DNA of 5,186 nt, taken from positions 1 to 5,186 of the forward strand of contig JABZHP010000076.1 in NCBI GenBank assembly GCA_015258785.1. Reading direction: 5' to 3'. Shown one piece after another: positions 1 through 5,044 of the stretch. Below the pieces are notes generated by a model. The model ran no database searches and was not told where the DNA came from. It saw only the letters and a list, made by a program, of their open reading frames with translations. This DNA is from Atopobium sp. (lineage in GTDB: Bacteria; Actinomycetota; Coriobacteriia; Coriobacteriales; Atopobiaceae). The stretch's first letter is position 1, and every line of letters begins with the position of its first letter. A program made the position numbers and the translations under genes.

Positions 1-648
1 CCTGTTATTGAGATTCACGGCGTCACAGAGCTGCATCCTGTTGAGCATGAAGTCGTTGGCGACCGCATTGAGGCTGGTACCTTCCTGGCTATTGGTGCGC
101 TTACTGGTGAGCCTATTACTGTCCACGGTTTTGAGCCAAATCACCTTGGCCTGGTACTTAAGAAGTACGAGCAGATGGGCATTACCATCGAGACTGGAGA
201 TAGGTGGGCAAGGGCTTCTCGCCAGCAAGATCTTAAAGCTATCGATATCCAGACGCTGCCATTCCCGGGTTTCCCAACAGACATGCAGGCACAGACTATG
301 GCGCTGCTTGCTCTGGCTAAGGGTACCTGCATCATCACGGAAAACGTCTTTGAGAACCGCTTTATGTTGGCATCCGAGCTTTCTCGTATGGGAGCTGACA
401 TCACCATCGAGGGCCATCACGCTATTGTTCGTGGCGTCTCCGGCTTTGAGGGAGCGCAGGTCAAGTCACCAGATCTTCGTGGTGGCGCCGCGCTTGTTAT
501 GGCTGGTCTTGTGGCCGAGGGAGAAACAATCGTTTCTGCCATTCATCACATAGACCGCGGTTACGAGGGATTTGTCGAGAAACTCGTCGCGCTGGGAGCA
601 GATGCTCAGCGCACTACCATTCCAGACGACGACTTTATCGAAGGATAG
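1..648 (+). CDS. murA: UDP-N-acetylglucosamine 1-carboxyvinyltransferase (MurA), C-terminal 215 residues, 5' truncated by window edge
   Basis: MurA transfers enolpyruvate from PEP to UDP-GlcNAc, the first committed step of peptidoglycan synthesis, in the cytoplasm. The frame is open from base 1 and ends at TAG 646-648. The 215 residues present are about the second half of a typical ~420-residue enzyme. Family landmarks in order (window residue numbers): GDRIEAGT (20-27); FPTDMQAQ with Asp94, matching catalytic Asp305 of E. coli MurA; ENVFENRFM; ELSRMGADI; SPDLRGGAAL (156-165); and HIDRGYE with Arg186, matching E. coli Arg397. The active-site Cys/Asp loop lies upstream, outside the window, so fosfomycin sensitivity cannot be judged. 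The C-terminus ends in an acidic DDDFIEG. Its last codons supply the ribosome binding site of the LCP gene 3 bases downstream, which implies one transcript. Identification is secure; whether the genome has a second MurA paralogue is unknown. Confidence 0.96.
   Translation, partial: PVIEIHGVTELHPVEHEVVGDRIEAGTFLAIGALTGEPITVHGFEPNHLGLVLKKYEQMGITIETGDRWARASRQQDLKAIDIQTLPFPGFPTDMQAQTMALLALAKGTCIITENVFENRFMLASELSRMGADITIEGHHAIVRGVSGFEGAQVKSPDLRGGAALVMAGLVAEGETIVSAIHHIDRGYEGFVEKLVALGADAQRTTIPDDDFIEG
641..645 (+). promoter_or_regulatory. Shine-Dalgarno for the LCP gene, inside murA's last codons
   Basis: AAGGA lies six bases before the GTG at 652 and within the final Glu-Gly codons of murA. This supports the GTG as the true start, since no ATG is found nearby in frame, and suggests translational coupling of murA and the LCP gene. 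Confidence 0.7.
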
Positions 649-651
649 TTT

Positions 652-1875
652 GTGTCAACTAAACCAAAGCATGCAAAACTGCTCGACAACGGGGCCTCAC
701 AGGGCACTTCGGCTGACACTGCACAAAATACTGCTACGGGAAGTACTCAAGGCACTGCGCCAAGCGCTGCGGCCAATACTTCACAGAACGCTTCAGTTAG
801 CAATTCTCCTTTTAGCCGCACGCAGGCAGAGGGTTACCACAAGCGCCGCAAGCGTGTCTTCAGAAAGCAGATGGTAGTCAGGTCGCTTCTGGGCGTCTTT
901 GCTGCTGTTTTTGTTGCCGCTGTGGTGGGCGCAGGTATCTGGTATGCAAGCGTTCAAGCGCAGCTCAATAACTCGCAGGTCATTACTGCTGAGCTTCGTC
1001 AGACGCTTCAGGAGCCTTCTGCACCAAGCGACCCCTATTATATGCTGCTTCTAGGAACCGACGGCCGACCTGGCGAGACTGAATATCGTGCGGATTCCAT
1101 TATTTTGGCGCGCGTTGACCCTATTCATAAGCGTGTGACCATGCTTTCTATTCCACGAGATACCCGTGTCTTGTGGAAGGGTTCTTACATGAAGATTAAC
1201 GCCGTCCACTACTATGACGGCGCAAATGGCATGGTACAAGCTGTAAATGAACTGTGCGGCGTACATATTGCCCACTATGCAGAGGTCAACTTTGATGGTC
1301 TTGCAGGCATTACAGATGCTCTTGGTGGCGTAACCGTAAACGTTGAGCAGTACATGCGCGATACAGAGAACTTCAGCGATGTTGTTGAACTGTACCCTGG
1401 TGTGCAGAAACTGAACGGCGCTCAGGCACTCTTCTTTACTCGTGTTCGCTACGCTTTTGCAGACAGCGATTACACCCGCATGCGCCATCAGAGAACCTTC
1501 ATCAAGGCTATGATTGCTCAGATTCTGAACACAGGAGACCCTGTAGCCATTGCAAATACTGTCAATTCAACAGCAAGCATGGTTATTACCGATCTTTCTG
1601 TCTCAGACATTATTTCTTTGGGCACTCAGATGATTGGCATGAACACTGACAAGGATATTTATACGGCATACGTACCATCCGAGGGAACAGAAATTGACGG
1701 TCAGTCGTATGTCATTGCAGATGAAGATGCACTTGCAAAGATGATGAAAGTAATTGATGCAGGAGACGATCCGTCTAGTTTAAACGGACAAACAGATGCC
1801 GAGGCAAATGCTGAGGCTGCCGAGAAAAGCTCAGAAGAGTCCTCAGAATCTTCAAACAGCTCTTCTCGCCAGTAA
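652..1875 (+). CDS. LCP (LytR-CpsA-Psr) family cell-wall glycopolymer transferase, membrane anchored
   Basis: LCP proteins transfer undecaprenyl-pyrophosphate-linked glycopolymers (teichoic acid, capsule, arabinogalactan type) onto peptidoglycan on the outer face of the membrane. The 407-residue protein starts at GTG 652. Residues 1-60 are a low-complexity Ser/Thr/Ala/Gln/Asn stretch, then a basic block HKRRKRVFRK (63-72), one transmembrane helix (about 78-100) and the LCP domain (about 128-293). Visible motifs: LLGTDGR (133-139), RADSI (146-150), SIPRDT (166-171), KINAVHYYDG (181-190), EVNFDGLAGITDALGG (211-226), LNGAQALFFTRVRY (254-267) and the Arg-rich YTRMRHQR (274-281). The catalytic Asp/Arg set of the family therefore looks intact. 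The last ~25 residues are Ser/Glu rich. Basic residues before the helix predict N-in, domain-out topology. The gene sits 3 bases after murA. Which polymer it attaches cannot be read from sequence. Confidence 0.95.
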   Translation: MSTKPKHAKLLDNGASQGTSADTAQNTATGSTQGTAPSAAANTSQNASVSNSPFSRTQAEGYHKRRKRVFRKQMVVRSLLGVFAAVFVAAVVGAGIWYASVQAQLNNSQVITAELRQTLQEPSAPSDPYYMLLLGTDGRPGETEYRADSIILARVDPIHKRVTMLSIPRDTRVLWKGSYMKINAVHYYDGANGMVQAVNELCGVHIAHYAEVNFDGLAGITDALGGVTVNVEQYMRDTENFSDVVELYPGVQKLNGAQALFFTRVRYAFADSDYTRMRHQRTFIKAMIAQILNTGDPVAIANTVNSTASMVITDLSVSDIISLGTQMIGMNTDKDIYTAYVPSEGTEIDGQSYVIADEDALAKMMKVIDAGDDPSSLNGQTDAEANAEAAEKSSEESSESSNSSSRQ

Positions 1876-1922
1876 AACTAAGCGCCGTTTTTGGGTATCA
1901 TTCAAGTGTTAGAAATATTTTC

Positions 1923-1937
1923 GTTGCGTAGCGCAAC
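1923..1937. promoter_or_regulatory. Perfect inverted repeat GTTGCG-TAG-CGCAAC upstream of the DtxR-family gene
   Basis: Two 6-base arms flank a TAG spacer, about 46 bases before the regulator's start codon. It could be an operator half-site pair for autoregulation, which is common in the DtxR family, or a small hairpin in the 5' leader. It does not resemble the actinobacterial DtxR/IdeR box (TTAGGTTAG-type). No run of T follows, so it is not a good intrinsic terminator for the LCP gene. A weak promoter could sit just upstream (TTGGGT at 1891-1896, AATATT at 1914-1919, 17-base spacer), which would put this repeat around the transcription start. That promoter reading is tentative. Confidence 0.4.
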
Positions 1938-1954
1938 TGATTTTGCATGAAAAA

Positions 1955-1969
1955 GACTGTCAAGCAGTC
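1955..1969 (+). promoter_or_regulatory. Small hairpin GACTG-TCAAG-CAGTC just before the regulator's ribosome binding site
   Basis: Five perfect pairs, extendable by one G-U pair to leave a CAA loop, end three bases before the GGAGGAG Shine-Dalgarno. A stem this short is found by chance fairly often, so its function as a leader structure is uncertain. Confidence 0.3.
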
Positions 1970-1972
1970 GTC

Positions 1973-1979
1973 GGAGGAG
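1973..1979 (+). promoter_or_regulatory. Strong Shine-Dalgarno GGAGGAG for the DtxR-family gene
   Basis: GGAGGAG ends four bases before ATG 1984. It is the best ribosome binding site in the window and fixes the start of the regulator. It suggests the regulator is translated independently rather than coupled to the LCP gene 108 bases upstream. Confidence 0.85.
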
Positions 1980-1983
1980 ATTT

Positions 1984-2412
1984 ATGGCCAACGATAACGT
2001 ACAAAACGAGCACACACTAACAAAAGCCGGCGAGGACTATCTTGAGGCAATTTATCGCATTGCACTTGAGCAGCCAGATGACGATAAGAGCGTCCGCTCC
2101 GTTGATATTGCCGAGAGCCTTGATGTTTCCAAGGCAAGCGTCAACAAGGCTCTATCCCAGCTTAAAGAGCAGGACATGGTTGAGCAGAGTCGTTATGGTC
2201 GCGTCACGCTGACCAAAGAAGGCGAGGCAAACGCCCGTACCACATGGCGTGCTCACCGTGCGCTTCGCACCTTCCTTGAGGAGGACTTGGGTGTAGACAC
2301 AGAAACCGCAGACGCAGAGGCTTGCCTTATGGAGCACTCACTTTCTGTAGACACGCTGGCTAAGCTCATTGAATTCCTTGAGAAGCGTGGAATTGAGATT
2401 CCAAGCAAGTAA
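1984..2412 (+). CDS. DtxR/MntR-family metal-dependent transcriptional repressor, short form without SH3-like domain
   Basis: This family binds Mn2+ or Fe2+ and represses metal uptake genes as a dimer. The 142-residue protein has an N-terminal winged helix (about 15-80) with EDYLEAIYRI (17-26), VRSVDIAESLDVSKASVNKALSQL (recognition helix about 49-60) and the wing RYGRVTLTKEG (70-80). The metal-binding dimerisation domain follows: RAHRALRTFLEEDLG (89-103) and AEACLMEHSLS (111-121). By alignment, Asp18, Glu21, His91, Glu117 and His118 match MntR ligands D8, E11, H77, E102 and H103. Cys114 sits where MntR has Glu99 and DtxR has Cys102, so the site mixes Mn-type and Fe-type ligands. The DtxR ancillary-site Glu83 is Arg95 here. 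The length is that of MntR; the C-terminal SH3-like domain of DtxR/IdeR is absent. No metal transporter is next to it, so its targets must lie elsewhere. Confidence 0.93.
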   Translation: MANDNVQNEHTLTKAGEDYLEAIYRIALEQPDDDKSVRSVDIAESLDVSKASVNKALSQLKEQDMVEQSRYGRVTLTKEGEANARTTWRAHRALRTFLEEDLGVDTETADAEACLMEHSLSVDTLAKLIEFLEKRGIEIPSK

Positions 2413-2420
2413 CGTAACCT

Positions 2421-2455
2421 GGCGCTTATGCAAGCTAGGTACGTACAAAAGCGCC
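2421..2455 (+). terminator. Possible terminator or long-loop hairpin after the DtxR-family gene
   Basis: GGCGCTT (2421-2427) pairs perfectly with AAGCGCC (2449-2455) around a 21-base loop that contains the palindrome GTACGTAC. It begins nine bases after the stop codon, a typical place for a terminator. The following bases (TGTCATTTGAGTTTA) are T-rich but hold no real U-tract and the loop is long, so efficient intrinsic termination is doubtful. Confidence 0.35.
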
Positions 2456-2472
2456 TGTCATTTGAGTTTATC

Positions 2473-2530
2473 GGCGGCAAAACCGTCATTCTTACAAGCG
2501 CACGTTAGGTGTGCAGAGCCAACAGGGCTC
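2473..2530 (+). promoter_or_regulatory. Three consecutive small hairpins in the galU leader
   Basis: Three inverted repeats stand in a row, each with a five-base loop. They are GGCGG/CCGTC (2473-2477 with 2483-2487, one G-U pair), GCGCAC/GTGTGC (2498-2503 with 2509-2514, one G-U pair) and a perfect GAGCC/GGCTC (2516-2520 with 2526-2530). The last ends eight bases before the AAAGG ribosome binding site of galU. They may form a structured 5' leader or simply be short chance stems. They match no riboswitch class I recognise. I see no convincing -35/-10 pair in this gap. Confidence 0.35.
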
Positions 2531-2537
2531 ATAGGTG

Positions 2538-2542
2538 AAAGG
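2538..2542 (+). promoter_or_regulatory. Shine-Dalgarno AAAGG deciding the galU start
   Basis: AAAGG is seven bases before ATG 2550. It overlaps the codons that would follow the alternative GTG at 2535, so it favours the ATG. The GTG has only a weaker AGGG (2524-2527) that lies in the loop and arm of the last leader hairpin. Confidence 0.6.
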
Positions 2543-2549
2543 TAAACAC

Positions 2550-3443
2550 ATGAAGGCAATTATCCCAGCAGCAGGTCTAGGTACGCGTTTTCTACCTGCA
2601 ACAAAGGTAACCCCTAAAGAGCTGTTGCCTGTTTTGGATAAGCCCGTCATTCAGTACGTAGTAGAAGAGGCTCTTGAGCCAGAAGAGGTTGATGAGGTAA
2701 TCATCATCAATTCTCGCGAGAAGCCACAGATTGAAACCTACTTTGCTGAAGACCAGAAGTTCGAGGCAGATCTTTCTTCTCGTGGAAAGCAAGACCTTGC
2801 CGAGAAGGTCCATGCAGCTTCTGCGCTTCCTGTTTCCTTTACCTATCAGGACAATCCTCGTGGACTTGGCCATGCCGTGCTTTGCGCTGCAGACGGTGTA
2901 GGTGACCAGCCATTCTTTGTACTTCTCGGCGATTACTTTGTTCCAGACCGTCAGATGTGCATCCGCATGGCAGAGATTTCCAAGCAGCACAATGGCGCAT
3001 CCGTCATTGCAGTTGCTCCAGTTCCTGCAGATCAGGTGAATCGCTACGGTATTATCGCAGGTGAGTGCATCTCTTCTCCTTCAGATAACTCTGAGGGCGA
3101 GGGCGCTATTTGGAAGGTAACAGGTCTTGTCGAGAAGCCCCGTCCAGAAGACGCACCTTCTCACCTGTTTATTGTTGGTCGTTACCTGCTTTCTCCAAAG
3201 ATTATGGAGCTCCTAGCAACTCAGGGTCCTGGCGCCGGCAACGAGATTCAGCTGACAGATGCAATGGAGCGCCTGCTTGCTGAGGAAGAGATGTATGCGC
3301 TGGTAATCGACGCGGAAGAGGGCTGCGATACCGGTACTCCTGCAGCTTGGGCAGCAACTAATGCTCGTATGGCGCTCGCTGATCAGAGCTCTGCAGCAGC
3401 TTTTAAAGAGGCGCTCGGCAGCTATGCCAACCGCATTGGATAA
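2550..3443 (+). CDS. galU: UTP--glucose-1-phosphate uridylyltransferase (GalU)
   Basis: GalU makes UDP-glucose and PPi from UTP and glucose-1-phosphate in the cytoplasm, feeding wall and capsule glycopolymers, glycolipids and galactose metabolism. The 297-residue protein is the usual length. Landmarks: nucleotide-binding MKAIIPAAGLGTRFLPATK (1-19), ELLPVLDKPVIQYVVEEA (24-41), DNPRGLGHAVL (101-111), metal-site LLGDYF (125-130), NRYGII (164-169), GLVEKPRPEDAPS (192-204), GNEIQLTDAM (230-239) and the late DTGTPAAW (260-267). In LGDYF the first Asp is kept but the second residue, often Asp in Gram-positive homologues, is Tyr; E. coli has Val there, so activity is not excluded. I chose ATG 2550 over GTG 2535 (five residues longer) because it gives the canonical MKA-IPAAG start and has AAAGG seven bases upstream. 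The mutase-family gene overlaps its 3' end by 20 bases. Confidence 0.95.
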   Translation: MKAIIPAAGLGTRFLPATKVTPKELLPVLDKPVIQYVVEEALEPEEVDEVIIINSREKPQIETYFAEDQKFEADLSSRGKQDLAEKVHAASALPVSFTYQDNPRGLGHAVLCAADGVGDQPFFVLLGDYFVPDRQMCIRMAEISKQHNGASVIAVAPVPADQVNRYGIIAGECISSPSDNSEGEGAIWKVTGLVEKPRPEDAPSHLFIVGRYLLSPKIMELLATQGPGAGNEIQLTDAMERLLAEEEMYALVIDAEEGCDTGTPAAWAATNARMALADQSSAAAFKEALGSYANRIG

Positions 3444-4839
3444 AAGACCCGACATACTCCGTTTTGGCAGCGATGGCTGGCAAGCCCGCTATGATAAAGG
3501 CTTTACCAGGGATAATGTAGTTAGACTTGCAGAGGCCCTTGGTACCGTCTGGTCAGAGGAGCTGCCTGGCGGCATTGTGTTTGTCGGCTTTGACACACGC
3601 TTTGAAGCAGATTCGTCTGCTCTTGAAGCCGCTGCAACATTGGCTTCCTTTGGTTTAGACGTGCGTGTGTCCGAGACTTTTTGTCCCACTCCATCTGTTT
3701 GCTGGGCCTGCGCGCATCATAAAGATGTAGCTGGTGGCCTCATTATTTCTGCAACTGAGCTTTCCTGCGAATATTGCGGCATGATTATTCGCGCTGCTAA
3801 TGGAGGTCCTGTTTCTCGCGATTTTCTCCAGCGCGTGGAATCCGCAACGCCGCTTGAGCCAACAAATCAGCGTGGAACTTTTACCACAACAGATATTGTG
3901 ACGCCTTATAAAAGTGCGCTGCTTAATCAGATTAATGTGTCTGTTATTAAAGAGCTACGCCCGAGCGTGGTAGTTGATCCTATGTATGGTGCAGCAACAG
4001 ACCTGCTTGCTGACGTACTTTCCGCAGCTGGATGTGTTGTACATCAGATGCACCAAGGTCCTGTCAGGGATTTTGGTGGCATTCACCCACAACCAGCGGA
4101 TCCTTGGGCTGATGAGTGCTCTTCAATGGTGGTAAGCCGCCATGCACAGCTGGGCCTTTTGCTTGATTGTGACGGAGACCGCGCTGCTGCCGTAGATGAA
4201 ACCGGCCGACTCCTTAGCCCACACGAGCTTATTCCGCTTATCACACGCCATCTTGTACAAAATAGAAAGCAAACTGGCCGCGTTGTTTCTACACTGACCT
4301 GTTCGGCAACGGTATCCAGGCAAGCGGCTCATCTTGGGCTAGAGTCTGCAAGTGTGCCTGTTGGATTTGCTCGACTCTATTCAGAGATTGAGCAAGGAGA
4401 CGTCCTTCTCGCCGCAGAGGAGTACGGCGGTATTTGCATTCCAAGCCATCTGTTGGAGCGAGATGGCCTGCTTGTGGCTTTGCTTATCGTCGAAATGCTA
4501 GCGTACACCCATAAATCGCTTGCACAGCTTGTCTCTGAGGACGAGGCTGAACTGGGTCGCATGTGTTATAGCAGGCGAGGAGTGCGACTTGATGCTGCAG
4601 CTACTCAGGCGTTCAGAAACATCCTTCCAGGCCTCAATCCAGAAAACGTTGCAGGTAAAGTTCCTGTTTCGGTAAGCCATGCCGATGGCCTTAAGCTTCA
4701 GTTTAAAGACGATTCTTGGGTGCTCATTCGTCCTTCTCGTATGGATGCGCTGGTACGCGTGTATTCTGAGGCTGCTAACGAGACGCTTCGCGATCAACTT
4801 CTTGATGCAGCTTGCCAGATTGTAAAAGACGAGATTTAG
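3424..4839 (+). CDS. Phosphoglucomutase/phosphomannomutase-family (alpha-D-phosphohexomutase) protein with divergent active-site loops
   Basis: The family interconverts hexose 1- and 6-phosphates through a phosphoserine. This 471-residue protein aligns end to end with COG1109-type mutases. It has FGSDGW (14-19), PTPSVCWA (88-95), VVVDPMYGA (182-190), FGGIHPQP (217-224), metal loop DCDGDR (248-253), VDETGRLLSPHELI (257-270), PVGFARL (312-318), ERDGLLVALLIVEMLA (345-360), SWVLIRP (431-437) and VRVYSEA (444-450). Three sites are abnormal. The catalytic TASHNP is SATELS (109-114), with Thr111 in the phosphoserine position. The sugar loop EESGG is EEYGG (332-336). The phosphate loop RPSGTEP is RPSRMDA (436-442). 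The Arg after FGxDGW is Gln20. ATG 3424 overlaps galU by 20 bases, with AAAGAGG 12 bases upstream; an upstream ATG at 3361 would add galU-shadow residues. Pairing with galU suggests glucose-1-phosphate supply, but the altered loops make mutase activity uncertain. It may be a pseudoenzyme or have a different substrate. Confidence 0.88.
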   Translation: MPTALDKRPDILRFGSDGWQARYDKGFTRDNVVRLAEALGTVWSEELPGGIVFVGFDTRFEADSSALEAAATLASFGLDVRVSETFCPTPSVCWACAHHKDVAGGLIISATELSCEYCGMIIRAANGGPVSRDFLQRVESATPLEPTNQRGTFTTTDIVTPYKSALLNQINVSVIKELRPSVVVDPMYGAATDLLADVLSAAGCVVHQMHQGPVRDFGGIHPQPADPWADECSSMVVSRHAQLGLLLDCDGDRAAAVDETGRLLSPHELIPLITRHLVQNRKQTGRVVSTLTCSATVSRQAAHLGLESASVPVGFARLYSEIEQGDVLLAAEEYGGICIPSHLLERDGLLVALLIVEMLAYTHKSLAQLVSEDEAELGRMCYSRRGVRLDAAATQAFRNILPGLNPENVAGKVPVSVSHADGLKLQFKDDSWVLIRPSRMDALVRVYSEAANETLRDQLLDAACQIVKDEI

Positions 4840-4862
4840 CCCAAACAAAGCGTGTCGAGAAG

Positions 4863-4879
4863 ACCGCGTAAAAAGCGGT
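4863..4879. terminator. Small hairpin ACCGC-loop-GCGGT after the mutase gene, weak terminator candidate
   Basis: ACCGC (4863-4867) pairs with GCGGT (4875-4879) around GTAAAAA, 23 bases after the stop codon. The stem is only five pairs and is followed by ATAAAAAG rather than T residues. As an intrinsic terminator on the + strand it is poor. It is also the first part of the A-tract repeat block. No better terminator is visible for the galU-mutase transcript. Confidence 0.25.
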
Positions 4880-5033
4880 ATAAAAAGACACCGCAAACGG
4901 CAGAGTAAAAACGCGTAAAAGGCAGCGTGAAAAGACAACGTCAAAAACGTGTAAAAAGGCAACGTTAAAAACGCGTAAAACTCGAACCAAGATAATGTCA
5001 AAAATGCGTAAAAAGCTAACGCAAAAAGACAAC
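4870..5033. repeat. Tract of degenerate A-tract repeats, monomers of about 10-14 bases
   Basis: About fourteen copies of a short unit run head to tail. Each starts with a run of three to five A and ends in an ACGYGT- or AACGT-like part. Short units are AAAAACGCGT, AAAAACGTGT and AAAAATGCGT. Longer ones are AAAAGACAACGTC, AAAAAGGCAACGTT and AAAAAGCTAACGC. Short and long units often alternate, giving a higher-order repeat of about 23-24 bases. One unit around 4977-4999 is expanded and degenerate. A-run centres fall near 4872, 4884, 4896, 4909, 4918, 4931, 4945, 4955, 4969, 4978, 5002, 5012 and 5025. The tract has no spacers of the kind seen in CRISPR and no good ORF on either strand. Its function is unknown; bent DNA, a protein-binding array or a decayed repeat are all possible. 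Confidence 0.75.
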
Positions 5034-5034
5034 A

Positions 5035-5044
5035 CTATATATAG
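5035..5044. promoter_or_regulatory. Perfect 10-base palindrome CTATATATAG, possible -10 region
   Basis: The palindrome sits immediately after the A-tract repeats and directly before the ATG at 5045. It contains TATATA, a fair -10 match, but there is no clear -35 at the right distance (GCTAAC-like sequence only). It could be a promoter element, helped by the upstream A-tracts acting like an UP element, or a binding site. Confidence 0.3.

Noticed and set aside
8..553. Long + strand ORF (181 residues) over the murA region
   Set aside because: It is a shifted frame of murA; the product is Leu/Arg/Ser-rich without recognisable motifs, while the murA frame shows unmistakable family motifs.
1051..1488. 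Minus-strand ORF of 145 residues inside the LCP gene
   Set aside because: It lies wholly antisense to the conserved LCP catalytic domain, shows no domain and has no supporting ribosome binding site.
1880..1892. AAGCGCCGTTTTT after the LCP gene as an intrinsic terminator
   Set aside because: The T-run is present but no GGCGCTT-like arm lies just upstream, so no hairpin can form. The same AAGCGCC at 2449-2455 does have a partner, but lacks the T-run.
2535..2549. GTG 2535 as the galU start
   Set aside because: It adds five residues before the canonical MKAIIPAAGLGTR start, and the AAAGG ribosome binding site lies downstream of it, suitably placed for ATG 2550.
2592..2990. Minus-strand ORF of 132 residues inside galU
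   Set aside because: It is antisense to a well-conserved galU region and its product has no recognisable features.
3361..3423. Upstream ATG 3361 as start of the mutase-family gene (21 residues longer)
   Set aside because: The extra residues come from the alternative frame of conserved galU codons, would overlap galU by 83 bases and precede the family's normal N-terminus, which follows ATG 3424.
4870..5033. CRISPR array
   Set aside because: The repeats are only about 10-14 bases (or 23-24 as pairs), degenerate and contiguous, with no unique spacers of constant length and no cas gene in view.
4498..5035. Two overlapping minus-strand ORFs (4498-5001 and 4775-5035) with a Phe/Leu/Val-rich, membrane-like product
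   Set aside because: The hydrophobic pattern is the reverse complement of the A-tract repeats (TTT codons). Both ORFs run into the mutase gene in antisense and lack a Shine-Dalgarno before their starts.
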